Counted from the first letter of the stretch, positions 1 to 8,733 are shown. The stretch is DNA of 64,000 nucleotides from JABGQS01 sp963666505 (GCA_963666505.2 CAXXXL010000001.1:310001-374000), one strand, 5' to 3'. A program made the numbers and translations. The notes: generated from the letters alone by a model not told the origin.

Positions 1-2
1 GC

Positions 3-833
3 TGCGGCAAATCAACGACCGGGCGTACTATAATAAGGTTGTACGATCCTACTGACGGCAAAGTAATCTACGACGGTAAGAACATCGCAAATATAAGCGA
101 AGCAAAGATGCTTCCCTACAGGAAAAAGATACAGATGATATTCCAGGACCCTTATGCTTCACTCAACGGAAGGATGACGGTCAATGATATAATAGGCGAA
201 GGGATAGAAACCCACGATCTATATTCAGGCAAAGAGAAAACTGAGCGCATATACAACCTGATAAACCATGTGGGGCTCAAGCGTGAACACGCCAACCGCT
301 ACCCGCACGAGTTTTCGGGAGGGCAGCGCCAGAGGATAGGCATAGCGCGTGCGCTTGCAGTAGAGCCAGATCTCGTAATATGTGACGAACCGATATCGGC
401 GCTGGATGTTTCTGTTCAGGCGCAGGTTGTAAACATGCTTGAAGACCTTCAGGACGAAATGGGTCTTACATATCTGTTCATAGCGCATGACCTTTCGATG
501 GTCAAGCACATTTCGGACAGGACGGGTGTTATGTACATAGGCAAGCTCATGGAAGTATGTGAAAGCGAGAGGCTTTACGAGAACCCGCTGCATCCGTACA
601 CCCAGGCGCTTTTATCCGCGATTCCGATTCCGGACCCGATACTGACTAGAAAGAACAAACGTATCATTCTCAAGGGAGATGTTCAAAGCCCAATAAATCC
701 TCCGGAAGGCTGCAGATTCAGGAAAAGGTGCCGGCACGTAAAAGATATTTGCCGCGAATTTACGCCGGAGCTGAGGGAACTTGAACCCGACCACTTTGTT
801 GCCTGTCACCGTGTCGAGGAGATTAACAAATAA
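3..833 (+). CDS. oppF: Oligopeptide ABC transporter ATP-binding protein (OppF-like), 5' truncated
   Basis: Cytoplasmic ATPase of a peptide importer. The frame is open from base 3, and the first codons read CGKSTTG, the end of the Walker A loop, so the gene starts outside the window; the TTG at 39 is not a real start. Seen in order: Q-loop (IFQDPYASLN), ABC signature (SGGQRQRIGIARAL), Walker B (LVICDEP) with the D-loop, switch His in IAHDLS, then the C-terminal oligopeptide-transporter extension (HPYTQALLSAIPIPDP) with a CRFRKRC...C cysteine cluster. 276 residues are visible. The binding lipoprotein follows 134 bp downstream, which fits an opp/dpp operon whose permeases would lie upstream of the window. 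OppF rather than OppD is inferred from its place next to the binding protein. Confidence 0.93.
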   Translation, partial: CGKSTTGRTIIRLYDPTDGKVIYDGKNIANISEAKMLPYRKKIQMIFQDPYASLNGRMTVNDIIGEGIETHDLYSGKEKTERIYNLINHVGLKREHANRYPHEFSGGQRQRIGIARALAVEPDLVICDEPISALDVSVQAQVVNMLEDLQDEMGLTYLFIAHDLSMVKHISDRTGVMYIGKLMEVCESERLYENPLHPYTQALLSAIPIPDPILTRKNKRIILKGDVQSPINPPEGCRFRKRCRHVKDICREFTPELRELEPDHFVACHRVEEINK

Positions 834-967
834 AAAAATATACATGAGTGCATAAACGTGGTATAATAAGGATTAGTATTAATATTCGGTATTTACCGAT
901 GTTAAATAATTTATTATGATTTATACGCAAAAGAGGAGCGTATAATACATCAAAAAGGAGGAATAAA
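834..967 (+). promoter_or_regulatory. Leader between ATPase and binding protein, with -10-like boxes and a palindrome
   Basis: This gap holds TATAAT boxes at 862-867 and 941-946, neither with a convincing -35, and a perfect 14-bp palindrome TCGGTATTTACCGA at 886-899. A separate promoter or processing site would let the binding protein be made in excess over the ATPase, as is usual in peptide importers. The ribosome site AAAAAGGAGG lies just before the ATG at 968. The regulatory role is inferred. Confidence 0.4.
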
Positions 968-2797
968 ATGAAGAAAGTATTATTGATGCTTCTGGCACTG
1001 GCAATGGTAGCTTCTCTCTTTGTAGGATGTACAAAGACAGAAGAACCGGATGACATGACAGATGACACAACACAGGACGTTACGGAAGAGCCGGATGATA
1101 CGGCTACGGAAGCGCCGGCAACAGAAGAACCGGCAGAGCCGATCGTATTCAACTGGAACATAGGTGCAGATCCTAAGACAATCGACCCGGGCCTGAATGG
1201 TGCAAGCGACGGCGGCGACGTTATCAACAACACATTCGAAGGTCTTATTAGAGAAAAGAGCGGCGTTGTTCAAGAGGGTATCGCTAAATCTTGGGATGTT
1301 TCAGAAGACGGTCTCACAGTTACCTTCCACCTAAGAGAGTCCAACTGGTCAGACGGTTCTCCGCTGACAGCAAACGACTTCGTTTATGCTTGGAAGAGGG
1401 CAATGGCTCCGGAAACAGCTTCTGAATATTCTTGGCTGTGGGAGTACACAAACGTTGTCGGCGCTGCTGACTATGTAAGCACAGCTGCCATAGCTGACTA
1501 TCAGGATACGATAGACAAAGGCGAAGGCGGACTCAAAGACGAAGAAGACGCTGATTCTGTTATAACAGCAGACGACGTTACTGCAGCACAGGAAGCCATT
1601 GCTGAGCTTTCTATGTATACAGCTGACACAGTCGGCATAGAGGCTCCGGACGACTATACATTTGTTGTTCACCTCATTGCTCCGACCAACTACTTCGTCA
1701 GCCTTATGTCTTTCTATCACTTCATGCCGGTTAAGCAGAGCTCAGTAGAAGCTGGTCCGGAAGGTACATGGGCAACAGACCCGGCACTCGCAGTATGTAA
1801 CGGTCCGTTCATGCTTACTGACTATGTCATAGGCGACGGTCTTGTACTCGAGAAGAACCCGGAATACTGGGCAGCAGACACTGTAGGAATCGATCTTATT
1901 AACGGAAAGTTCATCGACGATGAGAATACGTCTTATCAGGCATACCTCAATGGCGACCTTGACTTCCTGCCGACAGTTCCGACAGCTGAAACTCCAAGAC
2001 TAATGGCAGAAGATCCGAACTTCTACGTCTTCCCGCTTCTTGGAACATACTACTATATCTTCAATCTTGATAAAGAGATATGGGCAGATCCTACTGTAAG
2101 GAGAGCTATTTCGATGGCTCTCGACCGTGAAGCTATATGTGAAGTTCTCGCAGCCGGTCAGGTTCCTGCAGGCGGGTTCATACCGCCGGGCTTCCTCGAC
2201 AACGAAGGCAGAGACTTCTTTGAGACAGCCGGCTTGTTCGGATTCTCAATGGACGACGGTTCAGTTGCAGCAGCTCAGCAGCTTCTTGCTGATGCAGGTT
2301 ATCCGAACGGCGAAGGATTCCCGGAATTCGAGATCCTTATAAACAACTCCGTTGGTCACCAGACTGTTGCAGAACTAGTACAGGAACAGCTCAAGACAAA
2401 TCTTGGACTTACCTGCACGATAAGCTCACAGGAATGGGCGGTCTATCAGGATACACGTACAGCAGGCGCTTTCGACATGTCTCGTGGCGGCTGGCTGACA
2501 GACTACATGGATCCGATGGGTATGCTGTCTATCTTCACATCAGACAACTACTACAACGATCCTGGTTATAACAATCCGGATTACGATGCTCTCCTCGAGA
2601 AAGCAAACACTGCGACGGATCCTGCAGAGCACTTCCAGGCGCTGTATGATGCACAGGAACTGCTGATGAGTGATTCGCCGCTAATCCCGATTTACCACTA
2701 TGTTGACGTAGCTCTTGCTCGTGAAACATTGATTGGATGGGACAGAAGCGTTCTCGGTTCGCTCGACTTCTCGGCTGCTACAATAGTATCGGAATAG
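968..2797 (+). CDS. oppA: Peptide ABC transporter substrate-binding lipoprotein (SBP family 5, OppA-like)
   Basis: 609-aa extracytoplasmic peptide receptor. The N-terminus is a lipoprotein signal with lipobox SLFVGC (Cys21), followed by an acidic Thr/Glu/Pro linker to about residue 55. The body is a family 5 solute-binding fold: it opens with FNWNIGADPKTIDPG, has the lobe motif VTFHLRESNWSDGSPLTANDFVYAWKR in the usual place, then NGPFMLTDY, VRRAISMALDRE and a C-terminal SPLIPIYHY region. Residues about 175-215 form an Asp/Glu-rich insertion in lobe I, as seen in some clostridial members. A strong GGAGG site precedes the ATG and a bidirectional terminator follows. The ligand, peptide or another small solute, cannot be read from sequence. 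Confidence 0.95.
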   Translation: MKKVLLMLLALAMVASLFVGCTKTEEPDDMTDDTTQDVTEEPDDTATEAPATEEPAEPIVFNWNIGADPKTIDPGLNGASDGGDVINNTFEGLIREKSGVVQEGIAKSWDVSEDGLTVTFHLRESNWSDGSPLTANDFVYAWKRAMAPETASEYSWLWEYTNVVGAADYVSTAAIADYQDTIDKGEGGLKDEEDADSVITADDVTAAQEAIAELSMYTADTVGIEAPDDYTFVVHLIAPTNYFVSLMSFYHFMPVKQSSVEAGPEGTWATDPALAVCNGPFMLTDYVIGDGLVLEKNPEYWAADTVGIDLINGKFIDDENTSYQAYLNGDLDFLPTVPTAETPRLMAEDPNFYVFPLLGTYYYIFNLDKEIWADPTVRRAISMALDREAICEVLAAGQVPAGGFIPPGFLDNEGRDFFETAGLFGFSMDDGSVAAAQQLLADAGYPNGEGFPEFEILINNSVGHQTVAELVQEQLKTNLGLTCTISSQEWAVYQDTRTAGAFDMSRGGWLTDYMDPMGMLSIFTSDNYYNDPGYNNPDYDALLEKANTATDPAEHFQALYDAQELLMSDSPLIPIYHYVDVALARETLIGWDRSVLGSLDFSAATIVSE

Positions 2798-2827
2798 TCA
2801 AAAAAAACGAACCGTAAAAAGCAAACA

Positions 2828-2858
2828 AAAAGACCGGTCATATGGCCGGTCTTTTTTT
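2828..2858. terminator. Bidirectional intrinsic terminator between oppA and the MFS gene
   Basis: Stem AAAGACCGG / CCGGTCTTT around a short loop, with A-tract on the left and T-tract on the right. It serves the plus-strand transporter operon and the convergent minus-strand MFS gene, whose stop codon overlaps its edge. Confidence 0.9.
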
Positions 2859-4038
2859 ACTGCACTGAGTTTCTTCTGAACATTAGGTTGATAAACGAGA
2901 GTGCAAGCATAAGAGCTCCCAGCAACACGAAAGAATATCCCGTTCCTATGTTGTCAGATAAAAACCCAAACAACGGGAATGTCAATATCATCACAAGGCT
3001 GAACATCAGGCTTTCGAAAGACAGTATAGTAGCTCTTTTATCGGAAGTGATAGATTTGTTTATGTAGTCTCTCGTAGCGACGAATATGACAGCCTCAACA
3101 AAGTTCATGATGCAGAACGGCACTATCGCCGCATCTGTAAAGAACATAAGGGCGATGCACACTGCCGCTATAAACGGAGCGCTTTTGAGTATCAGTGCTT
3201 CACCAAGCGCTCTTTCGAGCTTTGCTGCGAAAACTGCTCCTACAGCCGCCGCAAGTGATGATGCGGCAAGGTATATGCCTATGTGCAGAACGGATAACCC
3301 GGCAGATTTCCAGAATACCTGCATATAGAAAAATGTAAGTGTAACACTGCTGCACAAAAGCGATGTAAACACTATTAGATACAAAAGCCTTCCAGAGCTT
3401 CTAATAGCCTTGAAACTGTCAACGTACTGTTGTTTCAAAGCTGTTGCAAGCCGGGGCTTTTGTTTGTGATCCTTCAGCCTTGGCTCCCTGAAAAACAGAC
3501 CGACTACAAGGCTTGCACCGCTGAGTATGATAGCAAGATAGTACGCCCATTCATACTTAATGCCGCCGACCGCTCCGCCTATTACGAGAGCTGCAATGCC
3601 CGTAGCCTGAAATACGACCTCGGTTCGCCCGGCGATCCTCATGTAAATAGATTCCCTGCCTTCCAGCAGCAGCGAGTCATAAACAAGCGCTTCGTTTGCA
3701 CCCGACTCAAAGTTATACGATAGCGCTGTTACTACAAAACCTGCCGCAAACCCCCAGAAACCGCTGGAGATTATCATGATAAAACTCGAAACCGCTGCAA
3801 GAACCGTTCCGATTATTCTGCTTGTTTTTCTGCCTAATATATCTGCAACAGCTCCGGTCGGTGTTTCCATTATCAAAGATGTAACATGGAAAACCCCCTC
3901 AAGAAGACCGATCTCAAAAAGACTAAGGCCTTTCGAAGCAAGGTATAGCATCCAGATGCCGTGTGTAACGTTAAGGTTTCTTGTAAACGTAAAAACGTAA
4001 TTGACTATTATATTTTTATAGTAATTGATCTTATTCAT
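2857..4038 (-). CDS. MFS transporter, probable drug/solute exporter
   Basis: 393-aa integral membrane protein with about 12 hydrophobic segments. The loop 2-3 motif GAVADILGRKTSRIIG after TM2 is the classic MFS motif A, and a second RLKDHKQKPRL loop marks the middle. I chose the ATG at 4038 because GGAGG lies five bases upstream at 4048-4044; a longer frame to 4086 lacks a ribosome site and adds a non-conserved N-terminus. Family members with this N-terminus (aromatic, Asn-rich, then LFEIGLLEGVFH) are mostly annotated as efflux permeases, some for antibiotics. The gene stands alone, transcribed from a strong promoter through a 250-nt leader with a leader ORF and terminator. That layout is typical of ribosome-targeting drug resistance genes, but the substrate is not known. 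Confidence 0.88.
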   Translation of the reverse strand: MNKINYYKNIIVNYVFTFTRNLNVTHGIWMLYLASKGLSLFEIGLLEGVFHVTSLIMETPTGAVADILGRKTSRIIGTVLAAVSSFIMIISSGFWGFAAGFVVTALSYNFESGANEALVYDSLLLEGRESIYMRIAGRTEVVFQATGIAALVIGGAVGGIKYEWAYYLAIILSGASLVVGLFFREPRLKDHKQKPRLATALKQQYVDSFKAIRSSGRLLYLIVFTSLLCSSVTLTFFYMQVFWKSAGLSVLHIGIYLAASSLAAAVGAVFAAKLERALGEALILKSAPFIAAVCIALMFFTDAAIVPFCIMNFVEAVIFVATRDYINKSITSDKRATILSFESLMFSLVMILTFPLFGFLSDNIGTGYSFVLLGALMLALSFINLMFRRNSVQ

Positions 4039-4093
4039 TTTTTCCTCCGCTGCATGTAATAGACAGGCACTGCGCATGCTTGGCAAAGGGCAA

Positions 4094-4128
4094 TAAAAAA
4101 CTCCTTATGCTGTATAGCTCAAGGAGTG
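4094..4128 (-). terminator. Intrinsic terminator inside the MFS leader (attenuator)
   Basis: Read on the minus strand: stem ACTCCTT / AAGGAGT, an inner GCT/AGC helix, then TTTTTTATT. It lies between the promoter (4293-4322) and the MFS start (4038), so transcription must read through it to reach the gene. The 3' arm AGGAGT can instead pair with ACTCCT inside the leader ORF (minus strand, 4215-4210), a possible antiterminator. Confidence 0.75.
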
Positions 4129-4152
4129 AAAGACGTTATCAAAATCCGAAAG

Positions 4153-4284
4153 CTAACATGCCAGCACCATGTTTTTTCTAAAAAAGGGCAGACTTCCCCC
4201 TTCGGTAGCAGGAGTGCTTATGGTAGATGATTTGATGTTCAGCCAATTTAAAAGGCTGTTTATATAATTCGCTGTGTTTTTCAT
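4153..4284 (-). CDS. Candidate 43-codon leader peptide of the MFS gene
   Basis: An ORF too short for normal gene finding opens at the ATG at 4284, only a few bases after the expected transcript start, and ends with TAG at 4153. It encodes 43 residues beginning MKNTANYINSLLNW and ending MVLAC. No good Shine-Dalgarno is visible (CGCTGAGT precedes the ATG), so initiation would be near-leaderless or weak. Its codons overlap two structures: the ACTCCT segment that could pair with the terminator arm, and an AAGGG/CCCTT hairpin with a T-run at 4203-4180. Translation or ribosome stalling here could decide whether the downstream terminator forms. Translation itself is unproven. Confidence 0.4.
   Translation of the reverse strand: MKNTANYINSLLNWLNIKSSTISTPATEGGSLPFFRKNMVLAC
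4180..4203 (-). terminator. Second, weaker hairpin with U-tract in the MFS leader
   Basis: On the minus strand AAGGG pairs with CCCTT over a 9-nt loop and is followed by a run of T to 4180. The stem has only 5-6 pairs, so it may be a pause site rather than a terminator. Confidence 0.4.
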
Positions 4285-4292
4285 ACTCAGCG

Positions 4293-4322
4293 ATTATATC
4301 ACCGACTTATAAAAAATGTCAA
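4293..4322 (-). promoter_or_regulatory. SigA-type promoter for the MFS leader transcript
   Basis: Minus strand TTGACA (4322-4317), 18-bp spacer, TATAAT (4298-4293): a near-consensus housekeeping promoter. The transcript would start near 4286, giving about 250 nt of leader before the MFS ATG. Confidence 0.8.
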
Positions 4323-4497
4323 CCACCGTCTGCCGCTTGTTTATCCCACACTTATGCTTGTCATTCTAAAGCGAAGTACAGCTACGTCAAATATTCTTAT
4401 ACACTAAAAATATTACTTTGCCTGCCAGGTGTCGGATGCGTATATACTCAACTTGGCAAATAGAGCGCCAAGCCAGCTTTTCCCTGCCCGAATAATC

Positions 4498-4526
4498 TTT
4501 ACATAAAGGTAAAAATAAACTACAAT
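4498..4526 (+). promoter_or_regulatory. SigA-type promoter for the GNAT-asnS operon
   Basis: TTTACA (4498-4503), 17-bp spacer, TACAAT (4521-4526), 17 bases before the first ATG of the downstream gene. Nothing else recognisable lies between here and the divergent MFS promoter. Confidence 0.7.
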
Positions 4527-4543
4527 ATATCTGAAGGAAAGGC

Positions 4544-5023
4544 ATGTTTATGGGCGAGATTTTAGTAAAGCAGATACTCATAGGAACAAATGAATATGAA
4601 GCTGAACTAAAGCTTCGGGACGATATAATGCGCCGGCCGCTTGGTCTTTGTCTGTTCGACGAAAACCTGTCGGCAGAAACGGAAGATATCCACATAGGGG
4701 CTTTCGACGCCGGCAAACTTGTCGGTGTTCTCGTACTTACCGGTTATGGGCAAAGCAGCCTGAAAATGAGGCAGGTCGCTGTAGCTGCCGACAGGCAAAA
4801 ACAGGGTATAGGAACTCTGCTGGCGACGTATGCAGAAAGTATCGCTGCAAAGCAGGGCTGCACAGCTATAAAACTTCATGCGAGAAAAACCGCAGTAGCG
4901 TTCTATGAACTGCTGGGATATAAAATCACAGGTGAGGAATTCTCAGAGATAGGCATACCTCACAGGGCAATGACGAAAACAATAAAAATAACAAAAGGAC
5001 AAGGGATAGACGATGAAAGTTAA
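4544..5023 (+). CDS. GNAT family N-acetyltransferase
   Basis: 159-aa single-domain GNAT enzyme. The acetyl-CoA pyrophosphate loop is the segment VAVAADRQKQGIGTLL (R/Q-x-x-G-x-G/A), preceded by beta-strand MRQVAV and followed by KLHARKTAVAFYELLGYK, the typical beta5-alpha4 end with Tyr. AAGGAAAGG precedes the ATG at 4544; an internal Met at codon 3 is an alternative. Its end overlaps the start of asnS by 11 bases, so the two are translationally coupled. The substrate is unknown; small GNATs of this shape acetylate amines or protein N-termini. Confidence 0.88.
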   Translation: MFMGEILVKQILIGTNEYEAELKLRDDIMRRPLGLCLFDENLSAETEDIHIGAFDAGKLVGVLVLTGYGQSSLKMRQVAVAADRQKQGIGTLLATYAESIAAKQGCTAIKLHARKTAVAFYELLGYKITGEEFSEIGIPHRAMTKTIKITKGQGIDDES

Positions 5024-6383
5024 GGATCTAAAAGAGATTTTGGCAGATGCAGATAAAAATATCGGAGCAGAGGTAACGCTGGAAGGCTGGATAAGGAACC
5101 ACCGCAGGCAGAAGACCTTCGGCTTTATAGACTTCTTTGACGGCACGTGCATGGAAGCGCTCCAGGTCGTCTATGACGAGAAACTTTCCGACTTCGACAA
5201 GATAAAAACATACCACGTAGGCGCATCGGTTCGTATAACCGGGCTGATTGCAGAATCGGGCGGCAAACAGAAGGGTATAGAGCTCCAGGCAAAAGAGGTC
5301 GGGCTCATCGGCTCCTGCCCGGAAGAATATCCGCTGCAGCCAAAACGTCATTCTCTCGAGTTTCTGCGTGAGATAGCATATCTTCGTCCGCGGACACGCC
5401 TTTTTCAGGCGGTGTTTCGAATACGCAGTCTTGCCTCGTTTGCAATACACAAATACTTCTATGATAACGGCTATGTATACGTGCACACACCTCTCATCAC
5501 CGGCAACGATGCAGAGGGAGCGGGCAATACTTTCACGGTAACTGCGCTTGATACGATCAGCCCTAAAACGGATTTCAGCGAAGATTTTTTCGGCATGCGC
5601 ACGTCGCTAGCCGTAACGGGGCAGCTTGAAGCCGAAACGTTTGCACTCGCTTTCAAAAAAGTATACACATTCGGGCCAACGTTCCGCGCGGAAAACTCAA
5701 ACACCAAAACGCATGCTGCCGAGTTCTGGATGATAGAGCCGGAAGTCGCATTCTGCGGACTTGAGCAGCTCATGGATATAGAAGAGGACTTCTTAAAATA
5801 CATCGTTGGCTATATACTTGACAACGCAGGCAGCGAGCTTAGTTTTCTCGAACGCTTTACTAAGAGCGGCCTTAAAGATAAACTGCATGCGCTGACGGGT
5901 TCGCACATAGCAAGGGTGCCGTACGCCGAAGCAATAGAAATACTCAAACAAGCCGACACTGAATTCGAATTCGAACCGCAATTCGGCTCAGACCTTGCAA
6001 AAGAGCACGAGAAATACTTGACGGACGAACACTTTGCTTCTCCGGTTTTCGTATATAACTGGCCAAAGGGCATAAAAGCTTTCTATATGTACCAGAACGA
6101 GGACGATACGGTAAGGGCGGTAGACCTGCTCGTGCCGGGTGCTGGAGAGCTTATGGGCGGAAGTCAGAGAGAAGCAAGATACGAGCGCCTTTTTAACAGA
6201 ATGAATGAAATGGGCATATCCACGCAAGAGATGTACTGGTATCTCAATCTTCGTAAGTTCGGCGGTTGTGACCACGCCGGTTTCGGCATGGGCTTCGAGC
6301 GCCTGCTGATATACCTCACGGGCGTAGAAAACATCCGTGACGTCATTCCCTACCCCAGAACTCCCCAGAACTGTGAATTCTGA
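5013..6383 (+). CDS. asnS: Asparaginyl-tRNA synthetase
   Basis: 456-aa class IIb aminoacyl-tRNA synthetase that charges tRNA-Asn. The N-terminal OB-fold anticodon-binding domain (residues about 15-105) contains VTLEGWIRNHRRQKTFGFIDF. The catalytic core has motif 2 around FGPTFRAENSNTKTH and motif 3 in GFGMGFERLLIYL, and ends PRTPQNCEF, the form diagnostic of AsnRS rather than AspRS (no AspRS insertion domain). Length matches the family. It starts inside the end of the GNAT gene and is probably co-transcribed with it and with the downstream EamA gene. No T-box is visible upstream, so tRNA-dependent control is not indicated. Confidence 0.97.
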   Translation: MKVKDLKEILADADKNIGAEVTLEGWIRNHRRQKTFGFIDFFDGTCMEALQVVYDEKLSDFDKIKTYHVGASVRITGLIAESGGKQKGIELQAKEVGLIGSCPEEYPLQPKRHSLEFLREIAYLRPRTRLFQAVFRIRSLASFAIHKYFYDNGYVYVHTPLITGNDAEGAGNTFTVTALDTISPKTDFSEDFFGMRTSLAVTGQLEAETFALAFKKVYTFGPTFRAENSNTKTHAAEFWMIEPEVAFCGLEQLMDIEEDFLKYIVGYILDNAGSELSFLERFTKSGLKDKLHALTGSHIARVPYAEAIEILKQADTEFEFEPQFGSDLAKEHEKYLTDEHFASPVFVYNWPKGIKAFYMYQNEDDTVRAVDLLVPGAGELMGGSQREARYERLFNRMNEMGISTQEMYWYLNLRKFGGCDHAGFGMGFERLLIYLTGVENIRDVIPYPRTPQNCEF

Positions 6384-6397
6384 TTTGAGGATACTTG

Positions 6398-7339
6398 ATG
6401 CATAAAAACACAATAACAGCATATATAATGCTCGTGGTGTCGTCTGTGATTTTCGGCTTTTCGTTCCTGTTCACGAAAGATACGCTTGCATACCTCGACA
6501 TCTTCCAGCTGCTCGGGATGCGCTTTCTGATAGCCGCTGTAGTAATGAGTATTATAGTTCTGAGCGGCATAATCAAGATAAACCTGACACGCAAAAAGCT
6601 AAAGGGCATATTTGTGCTAACGCTTTTTCAGCCCGTGGTCTATTTCGTATGCGAGACTTTCGGTGTAAAGCTGACTTCCTCGTCAGAATCAGGCATGATG
6701 ATAGCGCTTATTCCGATTTTTGTCGCACTGTTTTCACGTGTTCTGCTAAAGGAGAATCTAAAACCGCTACAGTGGATTTCCATATTTGTCTCGGTCGTTG
6801 GAGTCGTTCTTATTATTGGGGCTAAAGGTTTCAACTTCGGCAACGGCAGCTTTGCCGGGTTCATGCTGCTCCTCGGCGCAGTCATAGCGGCGGGGCTCTA
6901 CAGCCCTCTGTCACGAAAGCTGTCGGCTCACAGCTCACCTTTCGAGATAACCTTCGTAATGATGTGGGTGGGGGCGGCGGTGTTCAACGCAATAGGTGTA
7001 AGCACAGCAGCAGCCAAAGGTACTCTTTCCACTTATATAACAGCTGCGTTTGCTCCGGGTTCGCTTCCTGGCGTGCTCTACCTCGGCGTGCTTTCATCAA
7101 TAGTCGCATTTTTCTGCATCAACTATGCAGTTTCCAAAATCAGAACAAGCAGAACTGCTGCCTTTGCAAACTTAACAACGGTGATTAGCATTCTTGCAGG
7201 AACACTGCTCGGCGGCGAGAAGATTTACAGCCTGGCAATAGTCGGCATAGCGCTGATACTGCTCAGCATATGGGGGGTTCTCAGCGGCGGTTCAAAGAAG
7301 GATAAGGATTCAGGGCCGGGCGTAAGCCTGCCGGGCTGA
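6398..7339 (+). CDS. DMT superfamily transporter (EamA family)
   Basis: 313-aa inner-membrane protein with ten hydrophobic segments arranged as two EamA repeats (residues about 8-140 and 150-295). Typical pieces are GFSFLFTKDTL near the start, the TSSSESGMMIALIPIFVALFS helix, and the second-repeat SIVAFFCINYAVSKI. The start is ATG 6398, seven bases after GAGG; a TTG three bases earlier is possible. It begins 14 bp after asnS. DMT proteins export amino acids or other metabolites, or import them; this one has no feature that fixes the substrate. The last 15 residues are a charged Gly/Ser/Lys tail. Confidence 0.9.
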   Translation: MHKNTITAYIMLVVSSVIFGFSFLFTKDTLAYLDIFQLLGMRFLIAAVVMSIIVLSGIIKINLTRKKLKGIFVLTLFQPVVYFVCETFGVKLTSSSESGMMIALIPIFVALFSRVLLKENLKPLQWISIFVSVVGVVLIIGAKGFNFGNGSFAGFMLLLGAVIAAGLYSPLSRKLSAHSSPFEITFVMMWVGAAVFNAIGVSTAAAKGTLSTYITAAFAPGSLPGVLYLGVLSSIVAFFCINYAVSKIRTSRTAAFANLTTVISILAGTLLGGEKIYSLAIVGIALILLSIWGVLSGGSKKDKDSGPGVSLPG

Positions 7340-7376
7340 GCCTGAAAGCTAGGGTGAGGGTCAGAGGATAACATCA

Positions 7377-8282
7377 ATGAAGATAATTACTGCAGTCGAA
7401 CTCAATAAAGATCAGCTCGGCGAATTAAAGGCGCTTGAGTCAGCCTGCCGCAACTTCGATAATACCACAAGCAGCATAAACCTTGCGCAAGAGCTTAATT
7501 TCCATAAAGACATGGATTGCTTTTTCCTGGCTTATGAAAACGATAAACTCATCGGGATGGTTTCGGTGTTTGCACCGGCCAAAGATAAAGCAGAGCTTTC
7601 TGCGCTTGTGTTGCCGAAAAAAAGAGAGCAGGGCATATTCAAGTCACTTCTAAATAAAGCCGTCGCAGTTCTTGAAAAGTATGGAATCAGCGAAGTGTAT
7701 CTGGTGCACGATGAAGCAAACAAAGCGGGCGCAGCCGTCCTTGAAGCGTGGAAGACAGCGCTCAGTCATTCGGAATACCTTCTGGCATACGATAAGGATT
7801 CTGGCGCCACAGCACAAATGCCGCAGGTCAGTATAAAAGAAACGTATGCAAAAGACATAAAGGAATCGGTACGGCTGGCTCTAGAGATATTCGGCGGCGA
7901 AGAAAAGGAATGGACGGAGCTGTTCGCAAAAAGCTTTTCCAGCCCAAATGTGCGCTGCTTTACAGCAAACTCTGACGGCAGGACTTTTGGGATATGCAGC
8001 GTAAATAATACTGATAAAGGGCTGTTTTTATTCAGTTTGGGCATACTGCCTGCCATGCGACGCAGAGGCCTTGGCCGCTCCATGCTCTGTGCGCTGACTG
8101 ACAAGCTGTCTTGTGAATCTTCCAGCGATATACTGCTGGAGGTAAACAGCGAAAACGCAGCGGCATACAGCCTTTATATCACAAGCGGTTTTAAGGAAAA
8201 AGTACGTTTTGACTATTACAGACTTAGCATGGACGATATAAAAGCAAGGCTAGAGGATGATAAAGTAAACAGGCGGCTTTGA
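7377..8282 (+). CDS. Tandem-GNAT N-acetyltransferase
   Basis: 301 residues made of two GNAT folds. The N-terminal copy (about 1-135) has the strand LSALVLPKKREQGIFKSLL in place of a clean acetyl-CoA loop and may be degenerate. The C-terminal copy (about 150-290) has a good loop, LGILPAMRRRGLGRSML, and the closing EVNSENAAAYSLYITSGFK. Such N-half-degenerate double GNATs are known in antibiotic- and mycothiol-type acetyltransferases. AGAGG lies upstream of the ATG. It is 37 bp after the transporter gene and probably ends that transcription unit. Substrate unknown. Confidence 0.88.
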   Translation: MKIITAVELNKDQLGELKALESACRNFDNTTSSINLAQELNFHKDMDCFFLAYENDKLIGMVSVFAPAKDKAELSALVLPKKREQGIFKSLLNKAVAVLEKYGISEVYLVHDEANKAGAAVLEAWKTALSHSEYLLAYDKDSGATAQMPQVSIKETYAKDIKESVRLALEIFGGEEKEWTELFAKSFSSPNVRCFTANSDGRTFGICSVNNTDKGLFLFSLGILPAMRRRGLGRSMLCALTDKLSCESSSDILLEVNSENAAAYSLYITSGFKEKVRFDYYRLSMDDIKARLEDDKVNRRL

Positions 8283-8307
8283 CAATGCATTTTTTATATA
8301 ATAAAAT
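8279..8307 (+). promoter_or_regulatory. SigA-type promoter for the heme-protein pair
   Basis: TTGACA (8279-8284, overlapping the stop codon of the previous gene), 17-bp spacer, TAAAAT (8302-8307). GGGAGG precedes the ATG at 8344. Confidence 0.65.
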
Positions 8308-8343
8308 CATATTATAAACAGAAGCTATAAAAGGGAGGCTGGT

Positions 8344-8730
8344 ATGAGAACAAAGATATTAACAACAATAATTCTTGCTACAGCTGCGGTGCTGATGCTG
8401 TCAGGCTGCTCACAAACAGCGCCCGCTCCAAGTGAAGCCACAGATAAGCCCGGTGATGCTGAAGCTCAAGATGACGCAGCTGCGGACGAGACAACGATGC
8501 TCAGCCTCACGCTCGAAGAGCTTGCCCAGTACAACGGGCAGGACGGCATGCCCGCATACGTCGCAATAGACGGCGTAATTTACGACATGAGCGCAATAGC
8601 GCCGTGGGCGGGCGGCAAGCACAACGGCCATATAGCAGGCACAGATCTTACAGAAGACCTTAAAACGAGATCACCGCACGGAGTACGTGTCTTGGAGATC
8701 CTGCCAAAAGTCGGCACAATAAAGGAGTAA
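8344..8730 (+). CDS. Cytochrome b5-like heme/steroid-binding domain lipoprotein
   Basis: 128-aa lipoprotein: signal peptide with lipobox LSGC (Cys22), an acidic Ala/Asp/Glu linker to about residue 50, then one cytochrome b5-like domain. Diagnostic pieces are LTLEELAQYNGQDGMPAYVAIDGVIYDMS and the histidine-bearing WAGGKHNGHIAGTDLTEDL, followed by SPHGVRVLEILPKVG. It would sit on the outer face of the membrane. It is followed after three bases by a four-helix protein with paired histidines, so the two probably form a heme-based electron path. Whether it binds heme b or another ligand is not settled by sequence; many bacterial members lack the classic b5 axial pair. Confidence 0.87.
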   Translation: MRTKILTTIILATAAVLMLSGCSQTAPAPSEATDKPGDAEAQDDAAADETTMLSLTLEELAQYNGQDGMPAYVAIDGVIYDMSAIAPWAGGKHNGHIAGTDLTEDLKTRSPHGVRVLEILPKVGTIKE

Positions 8731-8733
8731 TAT

